Notes: generated by a model from the letters alone, not told the origin. Positions 16,184-25,888 are shown, numbered from the stretch's first letter. The stretch is 64,000 bases of DNA from Azonexus hydrophilus (GCF_905120355.1 NZ_CAJHOB010000006.1:62001-126000); one strand, 5' to 3'. Program-made: numbers and translations.

Positions 16184-18499
16184 CTAAGGCCGGCTCTCGA
16201 TGCCCTCGATGTACCCCAGCATGCCGGTGCGGATATTGCCGGCGTTGCCTTCGTCGGTATCGATATGCATGGCCAGGCGGAAAGCCGGATTCACGCGGAC
16301 GACGACGTCACCGAAAATGAGTTCCCGTTCACCGGCGATGCGCACGCGCACCACGGTGTTGTCACGCACCCGGAAACGCAGGGCGTCATCCGGCGACATG
16401 TGGATATGGCGTTGGGCGCAGATGACGCCGCGTTCGATCTGGGTGCTGCCGTGCGGTCCTTCGAGTGTCAGCCCGGGGGTGCCGGTGAGATCGCCCGACT
16501 GGCGGATGGGCGGCTGAACACCCAGCTTGAATTGCTCGGTCATGGCGATTTCGACCTGGGTTTCCTTGCGGGTCGGGCCAAGCACGCGCACGTTGGCAAT
16601 TCGCCCTTTGGGGCCGACCAGGTGCACCTTTTCCTCGCAGGCATACTGGCCGGGTTGAGACAATTCGTGCATCGGTGTCAGCTGATGGCCGGGGCCGAAC
16701 AAAGCTTCCACGTCGGCTTGCGAGAGGTGTACGTGGTGGGCGGAAATTTCCACCGGAATGGCCGGGGTATCTTCCGCCTGCGCTTCCTGCAGCAAGCTGT
16801 TGCGCTCGATGGCGCGCAATGCTTCCCAGGCGACCAGGCGCTCGTCGTCGTTGGCGATGACCATGATCTTGACCGGCGAGTCGTCGGCTGAAATCAGGGC
16901 GTGCGATTCGAATTTTCCGAGGTTCTTGCCCAGTGCGCGGTTCTTTTCCTCATCCAGGCGGATACCCATCCAGGCCAGTCCCTGGCACGCCAGGCTGCGC
17001 ACGGTGGCGCTGCTTTCACCGATGTCGCCAGTGAAGGCCAGAACGTCGATGCCGCCCATGGCTGCTGCGTAGGCACCGATGTTCTTGCGCACTTGGTAGC
17101 AGAAGGCTTTGTGTGCCAGCAAGGCGCGGTGGTCGCCTGCCGCAGCGGCTGCCTCGATGGCGTGAATGTCCCCGGAAATGCCGGAAATTCCCTTCATGCC
17201 GCTTTCGCAGTTGATCAGGTTCGACAGCGCTGCTGGTGTCATGCCGTGTGCTTCGATCAGGTGCAGCATGACTGCTGGGTCAATGCTGCCAGAGCGGCTG
17301 GGCATGATCAGGCCGTCAGTCGGTGTCATGCCCATGCTGGTGTCGACCGAGCGGCCATGGTCGATGGCGCACAGCGAGGCGCCGATGCCAAGATGGCAGG
17401 AGACGATTTCCAGCTCACCCAGCGGCCGGCCTAGCACTTCCGCCGCCTTCAGCGATACGTAGCGGTGCGAACTGCCGTGAAAGCCGTAGCGGCGGATGCC
17501 ATGCTGCTTGTACAACTCGTAGGGCAAGCCATAAAGGTACGCGTAGGGGGCGAGTGTCTGGTGAAAGGCTGTGTCGAATACGGCGACCTGCGGTACGTTG
17601 GGAAATGCTTTTTGTGCCACGCGGATGCCGGCGATATTGGCCGGGTTGTGCAGCGGCGCAAAGGTCGCCAGTGTTTCGATGTCGGCAATCACCTCTGGTG
17701 TGATGACGACGGCGCTGGCAAAGCGGTTGCCGCCATGCACCACGCGGTGGCCGATCGCCACGACATCGGCCGGGTGGAAGGTGAACGCTTGACCGAGCAG
17801 GGCGGTCGCTTCGGTAATTGCAGCAAACAGGCCAGATAGCCTGAATTCGGAGCACTGCAGGGTTTTTTGTTGCGGCCCGACGCGGACCGTGAGATGGGCT
17901 GCAGGCGTATCCGCTGCTTCCACCACGCCGAGGATGTCGGCGCCGCTTTCGCGCGTGTCGTAGATGCCAAAATGAATCTGCTGCAAACCCACATTCAGGG
18001 CCACTACCTTGCCCGCCTGTGCGCTGTGCAGTGCGAGCAGGCCGGACCCGCCCAGTTGTTCCGCTTTTTCACTTGCCGTCATGGCGCGGGTGCGTTCTGC
18101 CAGTTGCCGAGAGAGATACGCCACGGCTTTCGGATTGGCCAGAATGTGTGAGGCAAACACGGTTTGCGGTACCAACAGGACAAAACAACGATTACCGGCA
18201 ATCACGTCGGCGGCGATTTTTTCCGCCGTCAGCAAGGCCATCACGCCAAACACATCACCCGGTCCCAATTGCGCCACGACGTGGCGGGAACCGGTGTTGT
18301 CGCTGGTTGAAACCTCGGCATGGCCACTGATCATCACCCCGAAATGCTGCGTTTCATCACCGGTTTCCAGCATTGCCTCATTGCCTTCGAATGTAGCCAG
18401 GCGGGAACGGGTGAGGATTTCCTCGATTTTTTCTGCCGAGAAACTGGAAAACAGGGGGACTTGTTCGAGAAAGAACTGTTTCAGATCAATGTCGCTCAT
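16184..18499 (-). CDS. Three-domain fusion: cNMP-binding-like, acetate kinase-like (AckA), PduL phosphotransacylase
   Basis: 771 residues, GGAG upstream. Residues 1-130 resemble a cyclic-nucleotide-binding fold (FSAEKIEEIL; LGPGDVFGVMALL), but the phosphate-binding cassette lacks the usual Glu and Arg. Residues 165-570 are an acetate kinase fold: HRVVHGG (251-257), FDTAFHQ (308), YGFHGSSHRYV (338) and Glu553 remain, but the first loop reads NVGLQQIH instead of NxGSSSxK, HLGNG is HLGIG, TRSGDID is SRSGSID, and FTGGIGEN is FTGDIGES. Residues 580-765 are PduL, with HHVHLS (588) and RHIHMS (697) zinc motifs. PduL swaps acyl-CoA and acyl-phosphate, and AckA makes ATP from acyl-phosphate. The kinase may be altered or inactive. 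Confidence 0.92.
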   Translation of the reverse strand: MSDIDLKQFFLEQVPLFSSFSAEKIEEILTRSRLATFEGNEAMLETGDETQHFGVMISGHAEVSTSDNTGSRHVVAQLGPGDVFGVMALLTAEKIAADVIAGNRCFVLLVPQTVFASHILANPKAVAYLSRQLAERTRAMTASEKAEQLGGSGLLALHSAQAGKVVALNVGLQQIHFGIYDTRESGADILGVVEAADTPAAHLTVRVGPQQKTLQCSEFRLSGLFAAITEATALLGQAFTFHPADVVAIGHRVVHGGNRFASAVVITPEVIADIETLATFAPLHNPANIAGIRVAQKAFPNVPQVAVFDTAFHQTLAPYAYLYGLPYELYKQHGIRRYGFHGSSHRYVSLKAAEVLGRPLGELEIVSCHLGIGASLCAIDHGRSVDTSMGMTPTDGLIMPSRSGSIDPAVMLHLIEAHGMTPAALSNLINCESGMKGISGISGDIHAIEAAAAAGDHRALLAHKAFCYQVRKNIGAYAAAMGGIDVLAFTGDIGESSATVRSLACQGLAWMGIRLDEEKNRALGKNLGKFESHALISADDSPVKIMVIANDDERLVAWEALRAIERNSLLQEAQAEDTPAIPVEISAHHVHLSQADVEALFGPGHQLTPMHELSQPGQYACEEKVHLVGPKGRIANVRVLGPTRKETQVEIAMTEQFKLGVQPPIRQSGDLTGTPGLTLEGPHGSTQIERGVICAQRHIHMSPDDALRFRVRDNTVVRVRIAGERELIFGDVVVRVNPAFRLAMHIDTDEGNAGNIRTGMLGYIEGIESRP

Positions 18500-18589
18500 G
18501 CGATGGCTCCGGAAAGACAGGATATTCGGTGGGGTGCTTTGCTCGCCGGCAAGCTCGGGCGAAGCAGCAATTCAGCAAACCATAAGGGA

Positions 18590-18614
18590 TATTATGCTGC
18601 AACGCAACATAATA
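18590..18614. promoter_or_regulatory. Palindromic operator upstream of the AckA-PduL fusion
   Basis: Arms TATTATG and CATAATA enclose an inner TGC-AAC-GCA dyad, giving a 25-base interrupted palindrome about 90 bases before the fusion gene. Its core ATGCTGCAACGCA (18594-18606) differs at only two positions from the core in the phaR promoter at 25305-25317. It fits the CTGC-N3-GCAG type of site reported for PhaR, so PhaR control is inferred. Confidence 0.6.
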
Positions 18615-18719
18615 GTCTTGCCATCGTTATCGCTGGCTACGCAACGGTGTTGGTTTTTCCCGCCAAGGACGCGGGAAGTCTCGATTGCGGATGGGGAAAT
18701 ATGTCATGTGGGAAACTGT

Positions 18720-18746
18720 TTGACTTGCATATGGCATGCGTATAGT
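18720..18746 (+). promoter_or_regulatory. Candidate promoter of the 75-residue gene
   Basis: TTGACT (18720-18725) and TATAGT (18741-18746) with a 15-base gap, slightly short for sigma-70, about 40 bases before the ATG at 18785. Confidence 0.35.
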
Positions 18747-18784
18747 GTTCGCGCCTGCGGGTTCTGATATTTCCTGGAGGTGGT

Positions 18785-19012
18785 ATGGCGGCAAACGAGA
18801 GCAGTAAACCCCGAGGGCGGAAAAGCAAAACGATACCGAAAAAGCGGGGCGATTACATTGCGGCTGCGCGCTTCAATGACAACCAAACGCAGCTGTATTT
18901 TGTGCGCAATGCCGATGATATCAACGACGCGCGGCGCATGGTGCTGGAGGAAGTGGGGTACGAGAATGTGCGCTGTCTACTGGTTTCTGAACGCAAGACG
19001 GACAACGGGTAG
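18785..19012 (+). CDS. Small basic hypothetical protein
   Basis: 75 residues; TGGAGGTGG lies just before ATG 18785, a strong ribosome binding site. The N-terminal 25 residues are Lys/Arg-rich (KPRGRKSKTIPKKRG), and the remainder looks like a small alpha/beta unit (YIAAARFNDNQTQLYFVRNADDINDARRMV). The basic tail suggests nucleic-acid contact, but I recognise no family. It is divergent from the AckA-PduL fusion. Confidence 0.7.
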   Translation: MAANESSKPRGRKSKTIPKKRGDYIAAARFNDNQTQLYFVRNADDINDARRMVLEEVGYENVRCLLVSERKTDNG

Positions 19013-19084
19013 ATGTATGGAAAAAGGCGAACTCAGGTAAGCAGGTCGTCCGGTAAAAATCGGTGTGATGATCGGGCAATGCGC

Positions 19085-20002
19085 CTAGCCCGTTCCCCCC
19101 AGTGCCGTTTGTAGCATGTCGATGAAGGCCCGGGTTTTGGCGGGCATCAGACGGCGGCCGGGGAAGACGGCCCAGGCGGTGTGGCTGGGGAGGGACCAGG
19201 TGGGCAGGATGCGACGTAGTCCGCCCTGGCGTACCCAGGGCAGGGCGAAGTAATCGGGGACGGCGGTGATGCCGGCACCGGCGCGGGCCAGCTGGATCAG
19301 GAGTTCGGGCGAGTTGGCCTGCAGGCGGGCGGGTGGTGCGCCGCGCCAGTGCTGCTGGGCGGTGGGCAGTTGCGGACAGTGAAGTTGCCAGACGTCCGCT
19401 TCGTTGCTGCGTGCAAAAAGGCGCAGGGTGTGGTGGCGCATGAGGTCATCCGGGTGCTGCGGCTCGCCGTGCTCGGCGAGGTAGTGCGGGGCAGCGTAGA
19501 GGCCGCCGGGAAATTCGGCCAGTTTGCGCGCCGCCAGTAGGCTGTCGTCCGGCAGATCGCCCATGCGGATGGCCAGGTCGATGTTGTCGGCGAGAAGGTC
19601 GACGCGCCGCGGGGACAGGTCGAGTTCGAGCGTGACCGCCGGATGTAGGGTGATGAAGGCCGCCAGCATGTCGCTGAGGAGCAGGGTGGCGAAATCGTTG
19701 GGCATGGAGACCCGCAATCGGCCGCTGGGGCGGGCCTGGCGGAATTCGCTGAGGGCGCGCACGGCATCGACTTCGGCGACGACCTGGCGGGCGTGTTCGA
19801 GCAATTGCTGGCCATAGTCGGTCAGGCTCAGGCGGCGGGTACTGCGCAGAAGGAGTCGTTCCCCCAGCCGTTCTTCGAGCAGACTGATCCGCCGCGACAG
19901 GGTGGACTTGGGAAGGTCGAGCTGCTCGGCCGCGCGGCTGAAACTGCCGGTATCAGCGACGCGGGCGAAGATGAGCAGATCGTTGGCGTTAAATTGTTCC
20001 AT
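19085..20002 (-). CDS. LysR-family transcription regulator
   Basis: 305 residues if started at MEQFNAND (20002); an ATG at 20023 is also possible, and neither has a clear ribosome binding site. The winged helix (about 5-65: FARVADTGSFSRAAEQL, PKSTLSRRISLLEERLG) is typical of LysR activators/repressors, followed by an effector-binding domain (SGRLRVSMPNDFAT). It is divergent from an azoreductase and a pirin gene, the usual arrangement for a LysR regulator controlling its neighbours in response to quinone or electrophile stress. Two inverted repeats lie in the shared 92-base gap. Confidence 0.92.
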   Translation of the reverse strand: MEQFNANDLLIFARVADTGSFSRAAEQLDLPKSTLSRRISLLEERLGERLLLRSTRRLSLTDYGQQLLEHARQVVAEVDAVRALSEFRQARPSGRLRVSMPNDFATLLLSDMLAAFITLHPAVTLELDLSPRRVDLLADNIDLAIRMGDLPDDSLLAARKLAEFPGGLYAAPHYLAEHGEPQHPDDLMRHHTLRLFARSNEADVWQLHCPQLPTAQQHWRGAPPARLQANSPELLIQLARAGAGITAVPDYFALPWVRQGGLRRILPTWSLPSHTAWAVFPGRRLMPAKTRAFIDMLQTALGGTG

Positions 20003-20011
20003 ATACGGAAC
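19996..20011. promoter_or_regulatory. Inverted repeat GTTCC-N6-GGAAC at the LysR start
   Basis: Perfect 5-bp arms spanning the preferred LysR start codon, which would permit autorepression. If the longer start at 20023 is used, the repeat lies inside the coding region. Confidence 0.45.
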
Positions 20012-20023
20012 AATGTTACCCAT

Positions 20024-20040
20024 TTGATTGGGTTAATCAA
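20024..20040. promoter_or_regulatory. LysR-type inverted repeat TTGATT-N5-AATCAA
   Basis: Perfect 6-bp arms with an AT-rich centre of the T-N11-A type, in the middle of the LysR/azoreductase gap. Probable LysR operator. Confidence 0.55.
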
Positions 20041-20094
20041 CTTATTTTCGGGTAATACAATGACTCCGTGCCAATTTTCCAGATGGAGAAAAAA

Positions 20095-20694
20095 ATGAAC
20101 ATTCTGCAAATCAATGCCAGCATCCGTGCGACGGATGCCAATTCCACTCGCGTTGCCAACAGTATCGTGGCCCGGCTGCAGGCCAAGCATCCGGCTGCCC
20201 GCCTCACTGTGCGCGATCTCGGTGCCACCCCGCCGGCCATCCTGGACGGTACGGCGCTGGCGGCCTTGTTCACGCCTGCCGAGCAGCGCAGCCCGGAGCA
20301 GGCCGCCCGCGTGGCGCTCGACGATGCGCTGATTGCCGAGTTGCAGGCAGCAGACGTGCTGGTGCTGGCGGTGCCGATGTACAACTTCGGCATTCCGGCG
20401 CAGCTGAAGAACTGGTTCGATGCCATTGCCCGCAACGGCGTCACTTTCCGCTATACCGCCAACGGGCCGGAAGGTTTGCTCAAGGGCAAGCGTGCTTACA
20501 TCGGCCTGGCACGGGGCGGGCGCTATCGCGATACGCCACTGGACAGCCAGGTGCCGTATCTGAAAACCATTCTTGGTTTCGTGGGCATTAGCGAGATCGA
20601 TTTTGTGCACGCGGAAGGTCTCAACATGGGGCCCGAGGCGACGGCGCAGGGTTTTGCCGAAGCTGAAGCCGATCTGGCGCGCCTGTTCGATTGA
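20095..20694 (+). CDS. azoR: FMN-dependent NADH:quinone oxidoreductase / azoreductase
   Basis: 199 residues from ATG 20095, with TGGAGA upstream; the nine residues before it in the open frame are rejected. Flavodoxin-like fold: [17 protein letters not shown] binds the FMN phosphate, [19 protein letters not shown] contacts the isoalloxazine ring, and RGGRY is the later flavin loop. The enzyme reduces quinones and azo compounds by two electrons with NADH, protecting against thiol stress. It is divergent from a LysR regulator, and the pirin gene follows after 35 bases. Confidence 0.92.
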   Translation: MNILQINASIRATDANSTRVANSIVARLQAKHPAARLTVRDLGATPPAILDGTALAALFTPAEQRSPEQAARVALDDALIAELQAADVLVLAVPMYNFGIPAQLKNWFDAIARNGVTFRYTANGPEGLLKGKRAYIGLARGGRYRDTPLDSQVPYLKTILGFVGISEIDFVHAEGLNMGPEATAQGFAEAEADLARLFD

Positions 20695-20729
20695 GCACCC
20701 GCCGCAGTAAATAAGCCAAGGAGAACACC

Positions 20730-21602
20730 ATGCTTGCCGCCGAACTGTCACCGCCGCTCCAGCGCAGTCGTCGGATCGAGGCGCTGGTGGCCGGCTACGC
20801 CACTTCCGATGGGGCAGGGGTCCGCCTGACCCGTCTGCTGACGCAGAAGCTGCAACGCCGGCTCGATCCTTTCCTGATGCTTGATGCCTTCGGCAGCGAC
20901 GATGCGGAGGATTACATCGCCGGTTTTCCTGATCACCCGCACCGTGGTTTTGAAACCATCACCTACATGCTCGATGGTCGCATGCGCCATCGCGACAGTG
21001 CCGGGCATGAAGGGGTGCTGGGGCCTGGTGGCGTGCAATGGATGACGGCCGGGCGTGGCGTCATCCATTCCGAGATTCCCGAACAGACGGCCGGGCGCAT
21101 GGAAGGTTTTCAGCTCTGGCTCAACCTGCCGGCAGCCGACAAGATGTGCGTGCCGTGGTATCGGGATTTTGCAGCTGCCGAACTGCCGGCCTATCGCACT
21201 GCGGCAGGGGCTGCCGTGACGGTGATTGCCGGTACCAGCCGCGATGTACAGGGGGCCGTCAGTCGCCCGCAGACGCAGCCTTTGTATCTGGACATCGCCT
21301 TGCCCGCGGGTGTGGCTTTCGAGGAACGGCTGGCGGCAGAGCTCAACGCCTTCATCGTCGTTTACCGTGGGGCGGTGACGGTTGCTGACGAGATGGTGAC
21401 TGCCTTGCAGCTGGGGGTGCTCGACACTGATCCAGCGGCCGATGGCGTGCGCCTGTTGGCCAGGGAAGACAGCCGTCTGCTGCTGGTGGCGGGGAAGCCG
21501 TTGCAGGAGCCCATTGTGCAGCACGGCCCGTTCGTGATGAATGATGAGCAGGAAATCTATCAGGCCATCAGCGATTATCGCCAGGGGCGTCTGGGCGTTT
21601 GA
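20730..21602 (+). CDS. Pirin family protein
   Basis: 290 residues, with AAGGAG before the ATG. Bicupin pirin: DPFLMLDAFG, FPDHPHRGFETITYMLDG (metal-binding His pair), GPGGVQWMTAGRGVIHSE, and QLWLNLPAADK are all conserved. Bacterial pirins can act as quercetin-like dioxygenases. The metal ligands of the first cupin (two His, one His further on, one Glu in HSE) are visible. It forms a probable operon with azoR under the LysR regulator. Confidence 0.92.
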   Translation: MLAAELSPPLQRSRRIEALVAGYATSDGAGVRLTRLLTQKLQRRLDPFLMLDAFGSDDAEDYIAGFPDHPHRGFETITYMLDGRMRHRDSAGHEGVLGPGGVQWMTAGRGVIHSEIPEQTAGRMEGFQLWLNLPAADKMCVPWYRDFAAAELPAYRTAAGAAVTVIAGTSRDVQGAVSRPQTQPLYLDIALPAGVAFEERLAAELNAFIVVYRGAVTVADEMVTALQLGVLDTDPAADGVRLLAREDSRLLLVAGKPLQEPIVQHGPFVMNDEQEIYQAISDYRQGRLGV

Positions 21603-21674
21603 GTAGCAGGGGCGCCGGTGTCGGCAGTCTGTTGCAAAGGCGAGTGGGGCGCTGTCTTGCCTGCCAGTGATGAT

Positions 21675-23594
21675 TCAGCGCAGTGCTGTGCGCCCGCCGC
21701 TGGCCTGCGACCCGAGATCCGGTTTCAGCAAAAAGCGGCCGGGATCAATGGCGGCCACGAGATCGGTTTCCAGAGGCAAGGGTTCGCCTTCGAGGCGCGA
21801 CAGCAGCAGATCTGCCATCAGCGCCGACCAGACGATGCCACGGCTACCGAAGCCCTGGACACACCATAAACCGGGTTGTCGGGGCAGGGCGGGCAGGCGC
21901 GGGGTGCCGTGGATGGATTGCGGGGCAGGCACTGCGCCGACGATCGGTAGCCGGTCCGGCGACATCGGGCGCCAGCCTACCCGGCCCGTCAGCGTTGCCG
22001 GATCGAGTGCTGCTGTCGCAGCGTAGGCCGGCAGGCCAAGCTGCAGCCGGGCAAGATTGTCGGCGTGGTCGGTCGTGCGCACGGAGGGATCGCTGTCGGC
22101 GTATTGCAGGGTGGCTCCGATCAGGCGGTGCGCATCAATCTGCGGCAGGGCATAAGCATAGCGATTGACGACAAACGGCAGCGACGGCCCGGCAGGAAGA
22201 TGGCTGACCTGCCCGCGGGCGGACTTCTGCGGCAACCAGTTCAACTGCGCAAAATCGGTGGCGCCGACCCCCGCCGCGATGATGAGGGTCGGGACGGGGC
22301 TGCTGGCCGAGCCGTCTGCCGCATGCAGGCGCCAGCCTTCGGGGGTGTGTTCGAAGTGCGTGATCGGCACGGCATAGTGGCTGCGGATGCGCTCCGGAAA
22401 AGCAGCCAGCGCAGCACGACAGACGGAAGCTGGATTCACCCAGCCGCCACCGGGAAACCACCAGCCGCCGATATCGACCGGCCAGCCGAGCAGTTCGCTG
22501 GCCTGGTCGCGGTCGAGAAACTGCAGTAGTTCGGCGGGCTGCTGCAGGTTGTCCACCACCCGCTGCTGCGTTGCTGCGTGCATGGTTTCGCGCGCCAGGT
22601 GGAGGACCCCGCACGGCGCCCAGCGAGCTGCCGGTAGTTCGGCGAGCAAGGCGCGGGTGGCAAGAAAGCCAGCGCGGGTGAGGCGGGAGAGATAGTTGTC
22701 ATCGGCACTGGGTAGGGGGCGCAGCATCCCGGCCAGATTGCAGGACGCGCCGGTGGCCGGCGCCGCCGCCTGGTCGTAAATGTCCACTTGCCAGCCGGCG
22801 GCGGCCAGGGCGTGGGCGGTGGTGCAACCGGCGATGCCGGCACCGATGATGGCCGCTCGGCGTTCGTCAGGCGGCTGATGGCGGTCGGGGCGGCGCGAGC
22901 GTAGCTGGCCGCAGAGCATCTCGCGTTTGCCGGCAAAGCCAGGGCGTTTGTGCAGATCGAATTCGGCTGCCCGCAGTGCTTCCCGCAAGGCGCCGGCGAC
23001 CGACCAGGTGGCCAGGGTGGCGCCGGGCGCAGCCAGACGGGAAATGGCCTTGCACACGTTGTCTGACCACAGGTCAGGGTTTTTTGCCGGCGAGAAACCA
23101 TCTAGATAGAAGGCGTCGACGGCGGCATCGGTGGCGCGCAGCAAGTGGCTGGCATCACCGAAAAAGAGTGTCAGAACGACCTGGCGTTGGGCAAAATAGA
23201 GGCGATGTACGCCGGGCGTCAGCACCGGCCACTGCTGCTGCAGCTGTGCGGCGAGGGCGGAAAATTCAGGCCAGGCCCGCTGGGCAATGGCCAGATCAGC
23301 GGCGCTGAAAGGGTGCTTTTCGTAGGAAACGAAGTGCAGCCGTCGGCTACGTAGTGGGTCGGCCTGCCAGGCGTGCCAGGTGGCGAGGAAATTCAAGCCG
23401 AGGCCGAAGCCGGTTTCCAGAATGACAAAGCGATCCCTGCCTTGCCAGCGCCGGGGCAGGTCGTTGCCGGCAAGAAAGACATGCCGTGCCTGCGCTGGGC
23501 CGCCGTGGGCGGAATGATAAACATCGCCGTAGGCGGCGGACACCGGCGTGCCATCCGGGTTGAATTCGAGGCGCGCCGGGGTCAGGACTGCCAT
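21675..23594 (-). CDS. mnmC: Bifunctional tRNA mnm5s2U biosynthesis protein MnmC
   Basis: 639 residues. The N-terminal methyltransferase domain (1-235) has the SAM loop [14 protein letters not shown] and [17 protein letters not shown]. The C-terminal FAD oxidoreductase (about 245-630) has [19 protein letters not shown], the GxGxxG binding motif, and [14 protein letters not shown]. The oxidase removes the carboxymethyl group from cmnm5(s2)U34, and the methyltransferase then makes mnm5(s2)U34 in tRNAs for Lys, Glu and Gln. It lies next to lysS on the same strand, a functional link through tRNA-Lys. Full length for the family. Confidence 0.93.
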   Translation of the reverse strand: MAVLTPARLEFNPDGTPVSAAYGDVYHSAHGGPAQARHVFLAGNDLPRRWQGRDRFVILETGFGLGLNFLATWHAWQADPLRSRRLHFVSYEKHPFSAADLAIAQRAWPEFSALAAQLQQQWPVLTPGVHRLYFAQRQVVLTLFFGDASHLLRATDAAVDAFYLDGFSPAKNPDLWSDNVCKAISRLAAPGATLATWSVAGALREALRAAEFDLHKRPGFAGKREMLCGQLRSRRPDRHQPPDERRAAIIGAGIAGCTTAHALAAAGWQVDIYDQAAAPATGASCNLAGMLRPLPSADDNYLSRLTRAGFLATRALLAELPAARWAPCGVLHLARETMHAATQQRVVDNLQQPAELLQFLDRDQASELLGWPVDIGGWWFPGGGWVNPASVCRAALAAFPERIRSHYAVPITHFEHTPEGWRLHAADGSASSPVPTLIIAAGVGATDFAQLNWLPQKSARGQVSHLPAGPSLPFVVNRYAYALPQIDAHRLIGATLQYADSDPSVRTTDHADNLARLQLGLPAYAATAALDPATLTGRVGWRPMSPDRLPIVGAVPAPQSIHGTPRLPALPRQPGLWCVQGFGSRGIVWSALMADLLLSRLEGEPLPLETDLVAAIDPGRFLLKPDLGSQASGGRTALR

Positions 23595-23615
23595 GGGATG
23601 TGCCGTCGGTCGTCC

Positions 23616-25127
23616 TTATTCGGGACGCATCTGCGGGAACAGAATGACGTCGCGGATGGCCGGGCTGTCGGTCAGCAGCATGATCAGTCGATCGATGCCG
23701 ATGCCGCAGCCACCCGTCGGCGGCAGGCCGTATTCGAGAGCGCGGATGAAGTCGGCGTCGTAGTACATGGCTTCTTCGTCGCCAGCGTCCTTGGCCTTGG
23801 CCTGCTCCAGGAAGCGGGCCGCCTGATCTTCTGGGTCGTTCAGCTCGGAGAAGCCGTTGGCGATTTCGCGGCCGACGATGAACAGCTCGAAGCGTTCGGT
23901 GATTTCGGGGTTGCTGTCGGAGGCGCGGGCCAGCGGCGACACTTCGACCGGATAATCGATGATGAAGGTTGGCTCCCAGCACTTGGCTTCAGCGCAGGCT
24001 TCGAACAGCTGCAGCTGCAGACTGCCGAGGCCGCCTGGCTTGACTGGCTCGCCAAAGGCCTTGATCTTGGTTTTGAGGAATTCCGGGTCGGCCAACTGCG
24101 CATCGGTGAAATCCGGTTGTTCGCGCTGGATGGCCTGGCAGATCGTCAGGCGGTGGAAGGGTTTGGACAGGTCGAGTACCCGCCCCTGATATTCAAAAAC
24201 TTCCTTGCCCAGAGCTTCGCGGGCGGACTGGCGGATCAGCCCTTCGGTGAAATCCATCAGCGTGTGGTAGTTCGCATACGCCTCGTAGAATTCCATCATG
24301 GTGAATTCGGGATTGTGGCGCGGCGACAGCCCTTCGTTGCGGAAGTTGCGGTTGATTTCAAACACTTTTTCGAAACCGCCAACCACCAGACGCTTGAGGT
24401 ACAGCTCCGGGGCGATGCGCAGGAACTGCTGCATGTCGAGTGCGTTGTGGTGCGTCACGAAGGGTTTGGCGGAAGCGCCGCCGGGGATCGGGTGCATCAT
24501 CGGCGTCTCCACTTCCATGAAGCCGTGGCCGAGCATGTAATTGCGGATCGAGGCGACGATGGCGGAGCGGGCGCGGAAAACGAAGCGTGTTTCTTCGTTC
24601 ATGATGAGGTCGACGTAGCGTTGCCGGTATTTCATTTCCTGGTCGGCCAGACCGTGGAATTTATCGGGCAGCGGCCGCAGTGATTTGGTCAGTAGACGGA
24701 TTTCGCTGGCGGCAACCGTGAGTTCGCCGGTCTTGGTTTTCATCAGCGTACCGACCACGCCGAGGATGTCACCCAGGTCCCAGGTCTTGAAGCCAGCGTA
24801 GATTTCCTCGCCCACCTTGTCGCGTGCGACATAGATTTGGATGCGGCCGGAGACGTCCTGCAGCGTGGCAAAGGCTGCCTTGCCCATGACCCGTTTCAGC
24901 ATCATGCGGCCGGCAATCTTGACTTCGACCGGCAGGCTTTCCAGTTCTTCCGCCGTTTTTGCGCCGTAACCGTCGTGCACCTTCTGCGCGAGGTTTTCGC
25001 GCAGGAAATCATTGGGGAAGGCGATGCCTGCTTGGCGCAGCTCGGCCAACTTGGCGCGGCGTTCGGCCATGATGTGGTTTTCGTCGAGATGCTGATCAGC
25101 GGCGTTGGATTGCGAGGGTGCGGACAT
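23616..25127 (-). CDS. lysS: Lysyl-tRNA synthetase, class II
   Basis: 503 residues from ATG 25127, with AAGGA upstream; the upstream in-frame extension is rejected. An N-terminal OB-fold for the anticodon (about 60-165) precedes the class II core: motif 2 in [23 protein letters not shown] (about 275) and motif 3 in [18 protein letters not shown] (about 470). It charges tRNA-Lys in the cytoplasm. Length matches E. coli LysS. Divergent from phaR. Confidence 0.96.
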   Translation of the reverse strand: MSAPSQSNAADQHLDENHIMAERRAKLAELRQAGIAFPNDFLRENLAQKVHDGYGAKTAEELESLPVEVKIAGRMMLKRVMGKAAFATLQDVSGRIQIYVARDKVGEEIYAGFKTWDLGDILGVVGTLMKTKTGELTVAASEIRLLTKSLRPLPDKFHGLADQEMKYRQRYVDLIMNEETRFVFRARSAIVASIRNYMLGHGFMEVETPMMHPIPGGASAKPFVTHHNALDMQQFLRIAPELYLKRLVVGGFEKVFEINRNFRNEGLSPRHNPEFTMMEFYEAYANYHTLMDFTEGLIRQSAREALGKEVFEYQGRVLDLSKPFHRLTICQAIQREQPDFTDAQLADPEFLKTKIKAFGEPVKPGGLGSLQLQLFEACAEAKCWEPTFIIDYPVEVSPLARASDSNPEITERFELFIVGREIANGFSELNDPEDQAARFLEQAKAKDAGDEEAMYYDADFIRALEYGLPPTGGCGIGIDRLIMLLTDSPAIRDVILFPQMRPE

Positions 25128-25300
25128 GAATAATCCTTGGTGAATCGGTTGGCAGATAGGGCAGCAAGCTGCGAAACGGGTAATTTTCGCCGATTCGGCG
25201 CAGTGGAACAAGGAGAAAGCGGGAGGAAAGGCGACTATAAACAGAGGGTTTGACCTGCGCGGAGTGGCAAATCACGCTTTTTTCGCCTGCTGGATGGGGC

Positions 25301-25317
25301 TATAATGCTGCATTGCA
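25301..25317. promoter_or_regulatory. phaR promoter -10 with overlapping PhaR-type operator
   Basis: TATAAT (25301-25306) runs directly into ATGCTGCATTGCA (25305-25317), a core shared with 18594-18606. A site on the -10 of the phaR gene suggests autorepression. Confidence 0.6.
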
Positions 25318-25342
25318 CACAAAGGTATTTGAGGCATTCGGC

Positions 25343-25888
25343 ATGTCTGAACCGGTTCGTTTGATCAAGAAGTACCCCAATCGTCGTCTTTATGACACCA
25401 AAACCAGTGCGTACATTACCTTGGGTGACGTCAAGGAGCTGGTGCTGAAATACGAAGGCTTCAAGGTGCTTGATGCCAAAACTGCCGAAGATCTGACGCG
25501 CAGCATCCTGCTGCAGATCATCCTGGAAGAGGAAACTGGCGGTGTGCCCCTGTTTTCCTGTGAATTGCTTTCCGGTTTCATCCGTTTCTACGGTAGTGCC
25601 TCGCAGAACATGCTGGGCCGCTACCTGGAAAACAACATGCGTACCTTTATCGAGTTCCAGCAGAAACTGCAGGAGCAGACGCGCAATGTCTATGGCAGCG
25701 ATGCCTCGCATATCCAGGCTGATTTCTGGAACCAGTTCCTCAACTTCCAGCAGCCGGCCATGCAGAATGTGATGTCTACCTACATGGATCAGTCGAAGAA
25801 AATGTTCCAGTCCATGCAGGATCAGCTGCAAACCCAGACGCGCTCAATGTTTACCGGCTTTCCGACGGCGGACAAGGAAGACAAGTAA
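25343..25888 (+). CDS. phaR: Polyhydroxyalkanoate synthesis regulator PhaR
   Basis: 181 residues from ATG 25343. The N-terminal domain starts VRLIKKYPNRRLYDTKTSAYITL, the PHB/PHA accumulation DNA-binding signature. A second PHB-accumulation domain follows (about 60-115: ILLQIILEEE, LFSCELLSGFIRFYG). The C-terminal 60 residues are Gln/Met-rich. PhaR represses phasin and its own gene and is released by PHA granules. No pha synthase gene is in the window. The promoter has an overlapping palindrome that recurs before the AckA-PduL fusion. Confidence 0.95.
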   Translation: MSEPVRLIKKYPNRRLYDTKTSAYITLGDVKELVLKYEGFKVLDAKTAEDLTRSILLQIILEEETGGVPLFSCELLSGFIRFYGSASQNMLGRYLENNMRTFIEFQQKLQEQTRNVYGSDASHIQADFWNQFLNFQQPAMQNVMSTYMDQSKKMFQSMQDQLQTQTRSMFTGFPTADKEDK

